Below the pieces are notes generated by a model that had not been told where the DNA came from, made no database searches, and saw only the letters and a list, made by a program, of their open reading frames with translations. Below, piece after piece: positions 1-6,916 of a stretch of 48,945 bases of DNA (positions are counted from its first letter, which is position 1; the number at the start of each line of letters is the position of its first letter). The stretch is from assembly GCA_019420525.1 (NCBI GenBank), contig JAHZHA010000016.1, forward strand, positions 17,460 to 66,404, read 5' to 3'. The DNA comes from Bacillota bacterium (GTDB taxonomy: Bacteria > Bacillota > Clostridia > Peptostreptococcales > Anaerovoracaceae). A program made the position numbers and the translations under genes.

Positions 1-304
1 TTTTCTCGATGAGTTCCGGTATCATTCTGTATATCTTTTCCAGCTGCTGAGCAGGCGTCATCCCCGTCTTATTATCGATCTCATCCGGCGATATTAGCGA
101 AAGATCAAAGAGGCTTCCCACTCTCACCATAAAAAATTCATCGAGATTACTGGTAAAAATCGAAATAAACTTGAGACGTTCCATAAGCGGTACCGTCTCG
201 TCCGCAGCTTCGTCGAGGACACGGTTATTGAAACGCAGCCAACTGATTTCTCTGTTTTGTGTATAAAGATATTTTTCTACATTTGCTTCTGAATTTTTTG
301 ACAC
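1..304 (-). CDS. ppk1: Polyphosphate kinase, N-terminal part (cut by window edge)
   Basis: Makes long-chain polyphosphate from ATP. About 101 codons of the N-terminus are present; the gene runs off the left edge. The reading frame contains QNREISWLRFNNRVLDEA near residue 15, followed by a stretch ending SNLDEFFMVRVGSL; both are hallmarks of the PPK1 N domain (family pattern: NRELSWLxFNxRVLxEA ... SNLDEFFMVR). I chose the GTG at 304 because a GGAGGGG ribosome-binding site lies about 6 bases upstream and no ATG fits. This start lies inside the end of ppx, giving a 28-base overlap and probable translational coupling. The pair makes and degrades the same polymer. The catalytic histidines lie outside the window, so activity cannot be judged. 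Confidence 0.9.
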   Translation of the reverse strand, partial: MSKNSEANVEKYLYTQNREISWLRFNNRVLDEAADETVPLMERLKFISIFTSNLDEFFMVRVGSLFDLSLISPDEIDNKTGMTPAQQLEKIYRMIPELIEK

Positions 305-1179
305 AGATACCCCTCCCTCACGCTGTAATGGCTGACCGTGATCTCAGACGCATGAAACTGCTCCGCGATATATTTCAGAATCATCATGCCCGGAATCAGC
401 GTATGAATCCGTTCCGGCGCAGATTTGAGAATGAGATCACAAGCATCTTTATCCGTTTTGAATATCCTGTCACACAATTGTACGAACTGACTTCCGCTGA
501 TTCGGTTCTGTCCGGCAGGCAGAGCATATACTCTCCGGGCCAGCTTCATCACGGCTCTGGAAGTGCCTCCGATGCAGGCGATTCTGCCACCTTCAGGGAT
601 ACAGGAAAAAACGCTGCCGTCGATTTCATCGCGTATCCTTTTTTCCATCCGGTGAAATGATCCTCTTCCCGGAAGGATTCCTTTGACACATTCACGGTAC
701 AGTTTCAGAGAACCGACAGGAAAACTGAAAGCCTTCTGCACTCTGTCTTCACAGAATACGGAGATTTCCGTACTGGCCCCTCCGATATCTACAAAAACTC
801 CCTCCGACAGAGATACGTCTGTCAAAGCCCCGGTAAATCCGTACATAGCCTCCTCCTCACCGGAGATGACTTCGACGGAAAATCCCACCGCCCGTCGGAT
901 CTCCTCCACGGCTTCTTCTGTATTGGAGATATTTCTCAGGGAGGCCGTAGCGAAGACATGGACATCAGTGATCTCCAGCACATCGAGACGATGCCTGAAT
1001 TCCATCAGCGCGCTGCAGGCCGAATCTATTCCTTCTGCCGAAAGCTTTCCATTTTCAACATATCCGGCCAGAGCCGTCATTATCTTCTCTTTAAAGAGAA
1101 TCTGAAACGAATTTTTTTCCGCATTATACACAGTCAGCCGCATTGAATTTGAGCCGATATCGATCACTGCACACTTCAT
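277..1179 (-). CDS. ppx: Exopolyphosphatase / Ppx-GppA phosphatase
   Basis: A 300-residue protein of the Ppx/GppA branch of the actin-like ATPase superfamily, which removes terminal phosphate from polyphosphate or pppGpp. Visible motifs are the first phosphate-binding loop VIDIGSNSMRL (residues 5-15), ATASLRN (78-83), the catalytic-region ISGEEEA (105-111) and the second phosphate loop DIGGAST (131-137). The length fits the short, single-module exopolyphosphatases without the C-terminal HD-like extension of E. coli Ppx (about 510 residues). It is first in a two-gene unit, followed with 28 bases of overlap by ppk1, so polyphosphate is the more likely substrate; a role in pppGpp hydrolysis cannot be excluded. 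A candidate promoter lies about 100 bases upstream. Confidence 0.9.
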   Translation of the reverse strand: MKCAVIDIGSNSMRLTVYNAEKNSFQILFKEKIMTALAGYVENGKLSAEGIDSACSALMEFRHRLDVLEITDVHVFATASLRNISNTEEAVEEIRRAVGFSVEVISGEEEAMYGFTGALTDVSLSEGVFVDIGGASTEISVFCEDRVQKAFSFPVGSLKLYRECVKGILPGRGSFHRMEKRIRDEIDGSVFSCIPEGGRIACIGGTSRAVMKLARRVYALPAGQNRISGSQFVQLCDRIFKTDKDACDLILKSAPERIHTLIPGMMILKYIAEQFHASEITVSHYSVREGYLCQKIQKQM

Positions 1180-1275
1180 AGATCATACTTTCCTTCCCTA
1201 ACAATTGATTCCGAACACACAAAAATGACGGCAAAACAGACATTCTGCCATGCAAAACAGATGATTCAGATGACT

Positions 1276-1305
1276 TTTATATCTATGTTACACGCATCCT
1301 GTTAA
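1276..1305 (-). promoter_or_regulatory. Candidate sigma-A promoter for ppx-ppk1
   Basis: On the minus strand a TTAACA -35 is followed after 18 bases by TATAAA. It lies about 97 bases before the ppx start. The 332-base gap 1180-1511 otherwise holds only the panB terminator at its far end; I see no other gene or element. Confidence 0.5.
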
Positions 1306-1407
1306 AATTTCCACCCTTTCCATATTAACACAATGTAAAATGTATGAAAAATCGGAATTGAAACTTTTTCTGCCCGCATCCGACAAAAGGAAAAAGCGAC
1401 GCACACG

Positions 1408-1450
1408 AAAAAAACGCCCCCCGGAACTATATGATGTGATCCGGGGGGCG
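1408..1450 (-). terminator. Rho-independent terminator of the fhs-fchA-folD-panB operon
   Basis: A perfect 10-base GC-rich stem (CGCCCCCCGG paired with CCGGGGGGCG, 16-base loop) is followed on the minus strand by seven T. It lies about 60 bases beyond the panB stop and closes the one-carbon operon before ppx. Confidence 0.93.
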
Positions 1451-1511
1451 CTCAATCTGTATCGATTTGGCAACTCCTTCTGTCTGTCAGAGAATTCTCC
1501 GAGCTTCCTTT

Positions 1512-2336
1512 TTATAGATCTTTCAGATCCTCCTTTGTCACCCCGCCGAAAGCGTGTGCTTCGTCAGGGAACGTTCCATTCTTTACATCTGCGATATACT
1601 CGCTGATACCGGCTTCGATTTCGCTGCCGATTTTTCTGTAAACCTTGACAAATTTCGGTACAAATTTATCAAACAGGCCCAGCAGATCGTGATAGACGAG
1701 TACTTGTCCATCTGTTCCGTTCCCTGCACCGATACCGATGGTAGGAACATCGAGTCTCTGGCTGATCAGCGTAGAAAGTTCCGCCGGAACGCATTCCAGC
1801 ACGATCATAAAAGCACCTGCTTCCTGAACTGCCAGAGCATCTTTCAGAACTTCTCCTGCTGCTTCTCCCTTGCCCTGAATCTTAAAGCCGCCCAGCTTTG
1901 ACGTAGTCTGCGGCGTAAGACCGATGTGGCCGACTACAGGAATTCCTGCATCAACCACCGCTTTGATGATCGGCGCCATATTCACACCGCCTTCGATTTT
2001 CACGGCGTCGCAGCGTCCTTCCTTCATGATCCTCGTCGCATTTTCGATAGCCGTCATCGCGGACGAACAGGAGCCGAAAGGCATATCGGTCACCACAAAC
2101 GTATCAGGGGCACCTGCCATCACTGCTTTTGTATGATGAATCATGTCGTCCGTAGTTGCGGCGATGGTAGAGCTGTCTCCCATCATAACCATCTGGAGAG
2201 AATCGCCCACCAGGATCATGTCGATGCCCGCTTTCTGAGCGAGAGTTGCCGATGAATAATCGTAAGCCGTTATCATCGTGATTTTTTCGCCGTTTTCTTT
2301 CATCGTTTTCAGAGAGAGTGTCGTTTTTTTAGCCAT
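1512..2336 (-). CDS. panB: 3-methyl-2-oxobutanoate hydroxymethyltransferase (ketopantoate hydroxymethyltransferase)
   Basis: First committed enzyme of pantothenate synthesis: it transfers a hydroxymethyl group from 5,10-methylene-THF to 2-ketoisovalerate, giving ketopantoate. The 274-residue length is typical. Metal- and substrate-binding residues expected for the family are present: D45 in ILVGDSLQM, D84 in VVTDMPFGS and E115 in AVKIEGG, and the probable catalytic glutamate in IVLECVPAE near residue 182. A strong AGGAGGT site precedes the ATG. It is the last gene of the operon fhs-fchA-folD-panB, whose other members generate its co-substrate 5,10-methylene-THF. This arrangement differs from the common panB-panC-panD cluster; panC is 46 kb away and I see no panD or ketopantoate reductase gene in the window. 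Confidence 0.96.
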   Translation of the reverse strand: MAKKTTLSLKTMKENGEKITMITAYDYSSATLAQKAGIDMILVGDSLQMVMMGDSSTIAATTDDMIHHTKAVMAGAPDTFVVTDMPFGSCSSAMTAIENATRIMKEGRCDAVKIEGGVNMAPIIKAVVDAGIPVVGHIGLTPQTTSKLGGFKIQGKGEAAGEVLKDALAVQEAGAFMIVLECVPAELSTLISQRLDVPTIGIGAGNGTDGQVLVYHDLLGLFDKFVPKFVKVYRKIGSEIEAGISEYIADVKNGTFPDEAHAFGGVTKEDLKDL

Positions 2337-2408
2337 TTGTTACCTCCTAGTATGACGCCGGCCTTCCGGCTATCATCAAAAAATACTGCTCAGGCGCTGA
2401 TCCGGTGA

Positions 2409-3260
2409 TCAGCTTTTTATGCATAATTCTGCGGATTCTACGAGATGACGCAGAAGAATGGCTGACGTCACCGTACCGATACCGCCCGGAACCGGCGTAA
2501 TCGCCGAAACCGAATCCTTCACACTGCGGAAGTCCATATCTCCGCACATCCCTTCCTCCGTAAAATTAATACCTACATCTATGACAGTCATGTCGGGAGA
2601 AACATATTCGGCGCCGAAATACTCCGGTCTGCCCACACCTGCCACCAGAATGTCTGCTTTTGAAGTGATCTCAGGTAGGTGCTCCGTACGGGAATGACAG
2701 ACTGTCACCGTTGCGTGTTCGTTTAAAAACAGCATGGACAGCGGTTTTCCGAGGACGAGACTTCGATTGACAATCACAACATTTTTTCCCCGGATCTCGT
2801 ATCCATAAAATTTCAGTGTCTCGATCACGGCCTCCGGCGTACAAGGTGGCACTGCCGAAGTATCGCCAATAAAGATTTTTTTGAGATTCTCCGGATTCAT
2901 GCAGTCGATATCCTTAACGGAATCGATCGCCGCTCCGGCTTCTCTGTCGCTGATCTGTTCCGGCAGAGGCCGGAGGACGAGAATTCCGTGTACCTCCGGG
3001 TCCTCTGAAAAATCGCGGAGCGCCTGCAGAAACACATCATGCTGCACATCCTGCGGAAATACAGCCGTCTTTACACCGATGTGAACCTCACTGCAGTTGC
3101 GGATAACTCTCTTTTCATACGCGATATCATCCTCACGCTCTCCGGCCCGTACGATCACCAGAAGAGGCGAAATACCTTCTTTTTTCAGTTTCAGAGCCCT
3201 GTCAGCCACATCAGCCTTGACCGCATCCGACACCGGTTTTCCCTTTAAAATTTCTGTCAT
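2409..3260 (-). CDS. folD: Methylenetetrahydrofolate dehydrogenase (FolD family, cyclohydrolase residues altered)
   Basis: Interconverts 5,10-methylene-THF and 5,10-methenyl-THF; usual FolD proteins also hydrolyse the methenyl form. The 283 residues have the FolD layout: substrate domain (1-140), PCTP motif (139-142), then the nucleotide domain with VVIVNRSLVLGKPLS (161-175) and the ending ITPVPGGIGTVT. The catalytic region is unusual. The typical SxxYVxxxK segment reads DDIAYEKR (residues 44-51), so Tyr and Lys are two rather than four residues apart, and the usual VQLPLP reads VLRPLP (95-100), replacing the glutamine that assists cyclohydrolase chemistry with Leu96. From knowledge of the family I infer a mainly dehydrogenase enzyme, with FchA doing the hydrolysis. 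Arg166-Ser167 would favour NADP. It lies 47 bases after fchA. Confidence 0.93.
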   Translation of the reverse strand: MTEILKGKPVSDAVKADVADRALKLKKEGISPLLVIVRAGEREDDIAYEKRVIRNCSEVHIGVKTAVFPQDVQHDVFLQALRDFSEDPEVHGILVLRPLPEQISDREAGAAIDSVKDIDCMNPENLKKIFIGDTSAVPPCTPEAVIETLKFYGYEIRGKNVVIVNRSLVLGKPLSMLFLNEHATVTVCHSRTEHLPEITSKADILVAGVGRPEYFGAEYVSPDMTVIDVGINFTEEGMCGDMDFRSVKDSVSAITPVPGGIGTVTSAILLRHLVESAELCIKS

Positions 3261-3307
3261 ATTTTACCAGATATCCTCACTCATTCCTTGCGGATACGCT
3301 TTCTCTG

Positions 3308-3931
3308 CTATGAGCAGGCCTTTTCCACCCTGGCGTACGTGATGTCCGCAAGGTGAATACCTGTATCCGTAATCGCATCGAGTTTATCGGACAATTCCTT
3401 TCTCTTTTCTTTATCTTTCATGAGCTGCAGATTTACGAGTACATTTAATCTGGCGCCCTTCAGCGCCGCAAGGCAGATCGCAGCCCCCGTGCCCGCATCG
3501 CTGACAGCCATCCTGCTTCCGATCAGTGAAAAGCTGTCGAGAATCCGCAGAGCTTTCACACAATTCTCCGCGATCTCGAGAGGCACCTCCGCTGCAGCCA
3601 CGAGCGCCGCCTGGACGGCCTGTTCCCGTGCTTCGGATTCCTCAGGCGTGGACTTCGGCATTTTATACGCTTCTGCAAGAGGCAGAAAAGCCTCCGCGTC
3701 TTTTGTCACCAGCTCATCAAACTGCTGGATCAGTTCCTGTGAACGGAAAATCAGATTGGAAATTTCCGCTTCATGCTCCGCATATTTCTCTTTTCCTACC
3801 GTCAGTTCGCCTACCATTGCTCCCAGTGCGATGCCTATGGCACCTGTCAGCGCCGATGCGCCGCCGCCGCCGGGAACAGGCTCCCTGGATGCCAGAACAT
3901 CGATAAACTCTCTGCATGTCCGGTTGAGCAT
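3308..3931 (-). CDS. fchA: Methenyltetrahydrofolate cyclohydrolase / formiminotransferase-cyclodeaminase family
   Basis: A 207-residue member of the FTCD C-terminal (cyclodeaminase) family, known in clostridia as FchA, which interconverts 5,10-methenyl-THF and 10-formyl-THF, or deaminates 5-formimino-THF. The N-terminal signature SREPVPGGGGASALTG (residues 15-30) is the conserved folate-binding start of the family, followed by long helices. The length matches stand-alone FchA. It sits between fhs and folD, 25 bases after fhs, so cyclohydrolase is the expected role. No histidine-degradation genes that would favour formimino-THF cyclodeaminase activity lie nearby. The start at 3931 is preceded by AAGGAGATAAAG. 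Confidence 0.9.
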   Translation of the reverse strand: MLNRTCREFIDVLASREPVPGGGGASALTGAIGIALGAMVGELTVGKEKYAEHEAEISNLIFRSQELIQQFDELVTKDAEAFLPLAEAYKMPKSTPEESEAREQAVQAALVAAAEVPLEIAENCVKALRILDSFSLIGSRMAVSDAGTGAAICLAALKGARLNVLVNLQLMKDKEKRKELSDKLDAITDTGIHLADITYARVEKACS

Positions 3932-3956
3932 ATCTCTTTATCTCCTTAGAATTTTC

Positions 3957-5636
3957 TTAGAATAATCCTGAAATCTTGCCGGTGCTGTCCACGTCGATAT
4001 TTTCAGCAGCCGGAACTTTCGGCAGACCAGGCATCGTCATGATATCGCCTGCCAGTGCAACGACAAATCCCGCACCTGCGGAAACCTTTGCGCTGCGGAT
4101 GCTGATCCGGAATCCGGTAGGTCTGCCCAGCTTTTTCGCATCGTCCGACAGAGAATACTGCGTCTTGGCGATGCAGACCGGAAGATTCCTGAAGCCCAGC
4201 GATTCGATGGTGTCGATTTCCGCTGCCGACTTGCCGATAAAGTCGACGCCGTCGGCACCGTAGATTTTCGTTGCGATGGCTTCGATCTTTTCTCTGATGG
4301 ACAGAGAATCGTCGTAAGAGAAGGTAAATTTGCTCTTTCCTTCTTCTGCGAGACGAACGACTTCTTCTGCGAGAGCCACGCCGCCTTCTCCGCCTTTGCC
4401 CCATACTTCCGTAAGTTTGACGTTTACGCCGATCGCTTTACATTTATCTTCGATAAATTTCAGTTCAGCTTCTGTATCGGTAGGGAAACGGTTGATAGCT
4501 ACCACTACCGACATTCCGTACACCTTCTGCATGTTTTCCACATGTTTGAGAAGATTGGCTATTCCCTTTTCGATAGCCGGCACGTTTTCGCTGTTGAGTT
4601 CCGTCTTCGGCACACCACCGTGGAGTTTCAGTGCTCTTGCCGTAGCCACTACTACTACTACGTCCGGTCTGAGGCCGCTCTGTCTGCACTTGATGTCCAT
4701 AAACTTCTGAGCACCCAGATCGGCGCCGAATCCTGCCTCGGTTACCACATAATCGCCCAGCTTCAGTGCGATCTTCGTAGCCATAACACTGTTGCAGCCG
4801 TGGGCGATATTTGCAAACGGACCGCCGTGTACAAAAGCAGGTGTATGTTCGAGAGTCTGAACGAGATTCGGCTTGAGAGCGTCTTTCATCAGAGCCGCTA
4901 CAGCTCCCTGTGCCTTGATATCGGCCGCCGTCACCGGCTTGCCGTCGCGAGTGTATGCCACGATAATTCTGCCCACTCTCGCTTTCAGATCGTCGATGTC
5001 GCTGGCCAGGCATAAAATCGCCATGATTTCAGAGGCCACACTGATGTCGAAGCCGTCTTCTCTCGGCACGCCGTTTGCCTTGCCGCCGAGACCGTTTACG
5101 ATGAATCTGAGCTGTCTGTCGTTCATATCGAGACATCTCTTCCATACGACTCTTCTGACGTCGACATCAAGGCTGTTGCCCTGCTGAATATGGTTGTCCA
5201 GCATAGCGGCGATCAGATTGTTTGCTGTCGTTACAGCATGTATGTCACCGGTAAAATGCAGATTGATGTCTTCCATCGGAATGAGCTGCGCATAGCCGCC
5301 GCCTGCAGCTCCGCCCTTTACTCCAAAGACAGGACCCAGGGAAGGTTCTCTCAGCGCAATTACCGTATTTTTTCCGATTTTTTTCAGCGCATCACCGAGG
5401 CCTACTGATACGGTCGTCTTTCCTTCACCGGCAGGAGTCGGATTGATGGCTGTAACGAGAATGAGCTTTCCGTTTTCTTTGTCCTTCATGTCATTCAGGA
5501 TGTTGTAATCCACCTTCGCCTTGTACTTTCCGTACAATTCGAGGTAGTCCTCACTCACACCCGCAATCTCAGCTATCTCGTTGATGTGCATAAGTTCTGC
5601 TTCCTGAGCGATTTCGATGTCTGATTTGAATCCCAT
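3957..5636 (-). CDS. fhs: Formate--tetrahydrofolate ligase
   Basis: ATP-dependent condensation of formate with THF to 10-formyl-THF, the entry of formate into one-carbon metabolism. The protein has 559 residues from the start chosen here, the usual size. A nucleotide-binding loop TPAGEGKTT is at residues 67-75, followed by GLGDAL, REPSLGPVFGVKGGAAGGG and the conserved FANIAHGCNS. I place the start at the ATG at 5636, because an AAGGAG ribosome-binding site lies 7 bases before it; an upstream in-frame ATG at 5657 would put that site inside the coding region. First protein gene after the 6S-like RNA; fchA follows after 25 bases. No clear promoter of its own is visible between the RNA end and the gene. 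Confidence 0.97.
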   Translation of the reverse strand: MGFKSDIEIAQEAELMHINEIAEIAGVSEDYLELYGKYKAKVDYNILNDMKDKENGKLILVTAINPTPAGEGKTTVSVGLGDALKKIGKNTVIALREPSLGPVFGVKGGAAGGGYAQLIPMEDINLHFTGDIHAVTTANNLIAAMLDNHIQQGNSLDVDVRRVVWKRCLDMNDRQLRFIVNGLGGKANGVPREDGFDISVASEIMAILCLASDIDDLKARVGRIIVAYTRDGKPVTAADIKAQGAVAALMKDALKPNLVQTLEHTPAFVHGGPFANIAHGCNSVMATKIALKLGDYVVTEAGFGADLGAQKFMDIKCRQSGLRPDVVVVVATARALKLHGGVPKTELNSENVPAIEKGIANLLKHVENMQKVYGMSVVVAINRFPTDTEAELKFIEDKCKAIGVNVKLTEVWGKGGEGGVALAEEVVRLAEEGKSKFTFSYDDSLSIREKIEAIATKIYGADGVDFIGKSAAEIDTIESLGFRNLPVCIAKTQYSLSDDAKKLGRPTGFRISIRSAKVSAGAGFVVALAGDIMTMPGLPKVPAAENIDVDSTGKISGLF

Positions 5637-5729
5637 TGGCTTTCTCCTTTGCTTCATAGAGTTTCATAGAATAAAATCATCATGTCTCCCTGCCCCTGAA
5701 CCGGGGTCACGTCAACACCACCTGTAATA

Positions 5730-5934
5730 TATAAAAGAAGTATCCCAAAATGCCGTCTGGCCACTAATTCACTCCCTATCACCTGATAGGTGGGTACCCT
5801 GTCCTTCACATCGAATCTTCCCCCGGCCGAAGCGGAGGGCATGACCCTGAATGAAGGAACGCGAATTCCCGTGAACGTATTGTAGGTTAAATTACATGAC
5901 CATAACGCACATCCTAGGATACTTCTTTTATTCT
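5730..5934 (-). ncRNA. ssrS: 6S-like RNA (ssrS/bsrA type)
   Basis: A roughly 205-nt RNA, the size of 6S RNA, in a 395-base gap without a protein gene. Its ends form a 20-pair closing stem with a few G-U pairs: AAAAGAAGUAUCC plus UAGGAUG at the 5' end pairs with CAUUUUG plus GGAUACUUCUUUU at the 3' end. Inside, CGUU and UGGUCA pair with UGGCCA and GACG. A central open region follows, with a hairpin (CCUAUC-AGGU-GAUAGG) in its 3' strand, and a terminal stem-loop (UCCUUCA/UGAAGGA, CCUCCG/CGGGGG). This matches the 6S design: long end stem, large central bubble with a 3' hairpin, terminal arm. 6S RNA binds the housekeeping RNA polymerase holoenzyme. It starts about 7 bases after a strong promoter. 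I found no SRP RNA, tmRNA or folate riboswitch features. The assignment rests on fold and size, not on an alignment. Confidence 0.72.
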
Positions 5935-5940
5935 ACTCTT

Positions 5941-5969
5941 ATAATACAATTTATATGAGCTGTTGACAA
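5941..5969 (-). promoter_or_regulatory. Sigma-A promoter of the 6S-like RNA (and probably fhs operon)
   Basis: TTGTCA, 17 bases, TATTAT on the minus strand, placing the start of transcription near 5934, exactly at the 5' arm of the closing stem of the RNA. Between this promoter and the yebC stop lies a weak inverted repeat (5974-5998, AAATTCC/GGAATTT) that may mark the yebC 3' end. Confidence 0.8.
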
Positions 5970-6031
5970 CTGTAAATTCCAGGCGGAAAGCGGAATTTTC
6001 GGTCCGTATCTGCGCGCTGTCAGTCTCTCAG

Positions 6032-6757
6032 TCAGTTTTCCAGATCGAGACTGCAGTTCGTCGTTACCTTCTGGACGTCGTCGTTTTCCTCCAGATCCGC
6101 AATCATCTTTTTCAGTGCTTTGATATCGGATTCTTCCGTCGGAGTCGATTCCATAGATGGAAGATACTCCACATCGGCTTCCACAAATTCGTAGCCCGCT
6201 TCTCTGAGCGCATCGCTCACCGCGTTGAAATCTTCCACGGAAGTATAGATCTCATAGGAATCTTCCAGCACCTGCATGTCTTCCATGCCCGCTTCCATGC
6301 CGACTTCCATGAGCGCATCTTCGTCGACAGAATCGGTCTTTTCGATGACGATCAGACCTTTTCTTTCGAACATGTAAGATACACATCCCGGCTTTCCGAG
6401 ATTGCCGTTGTATTTGTCGAAAGCATGCTTTACGAAAGCTGTCGTTCTGTTGTTGTTGTCGGTAAGCACATCGACGATGACGGCTACGCCGCCCGCACCA
6501 TAACCTTCAAACGAACCTTCGGTGAGAAGTTCGCCGTCCAGTTCTCCGGTACCTTTTTTGATAGCTTTCTGAATTTTATCGTTCGGCATATTGATGCCTT
6601 TTGCTCTGTCGATAGCATGTTTAAGAGCGACGTTATAATCCGGATCGCCCCCTGCTTTTGCAGCTACTGTAATTACACGAGCGTATTTTGTAAAGTTTGC
6701 GGCTCTTTTCGCGTCCTGCGCGGCTTTTCTGCCGGCAATCGTACCATGTCTGCCCAT
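6032..6757 (-). CDS. yebC: YebC/PmpR family DNA-binding regulatory protein (TACO1 family)
   Basis: A 241-residue full-length member of the YebC family. The N-terminus MGRHGTIAGRKAAQDAKRA is the family signature (usual form: MxGHSKWxxIKxxKxxxDxKR), followed by AGGDPDYNVALKHAIDRAK and GYGAGGVAVIVDVLTDNNNRT, both near-universal. Family members have been reported as transcription regulators and, more recently, as translation factors that relieve ribosome stalling; the sequence does not decide between these. A good AAGGAGAT site precedes the ATG. It has its own promoter in the 159-base gap and is a single-gene unit. In many bacteria yebC is next to ruvC; that is not so here. Confidence 0.95.
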   Translation of the reverse strand: MGRHGTIAGRKAAQDAKRAANFTKYARVITVAAKAGGDPDYNVALKHAIDRAKGINMPNDKIQKAIKKGTGELDGELLTEGSFEGYGAGGVAVIVDVLTDNNNRTTAFVKHAFDKYNGNLGKPGCVSYMFERKGLIVIEKTDSVDEDALMEVGMEAGMEDMQVLEDSYEIYTSVEDFNAVSDALREAGYEFVEADVEYLPSMESTPTEESDIKALKKMIADLEENDDVQKVTTNCSLDLEN

Positions 6758-6878
6758 TCGTATTTTATCTCCTTAATCAGTTTATTGTCATTATAATTTC
6801 CGCACAAAACAAACGCCTGTGACTTTATCGGAGAGAGCAGGTGCGAAAGTTTTCCGCTTCATCATAATTCCACGAAGA

Positions 6879-6907
6879 AGTATAGCACATTTAAAATGTA
6901 AATTCAA
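6879..6907 (-). promoter_or_regulatory. Sigma-A promoter of yebC
   Basis: TTGAAT, 17 bases, TATACT on the minus strand, about 120 bases before the yebC start. It begins directly after the end of the UPF0210 gene. Confidence 0.7.
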
Positions 6908-6916
6908 CGAATCATA

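Noticed and set aside
5637..5730. THF riboswitch in the fhs leader
   Set aside because: A folate riboswitch would suit the operon, but none of the conserved elements are visible; the stretch holds only a CCCC/GGGG hairpin and the ribosome-binding site.
5654..5842. 62-residue open frame in the fhs leader
   Set aside because: Lies inside the 6S-like RNA and its trailer; no ribosome-binding site and no homology recognised.
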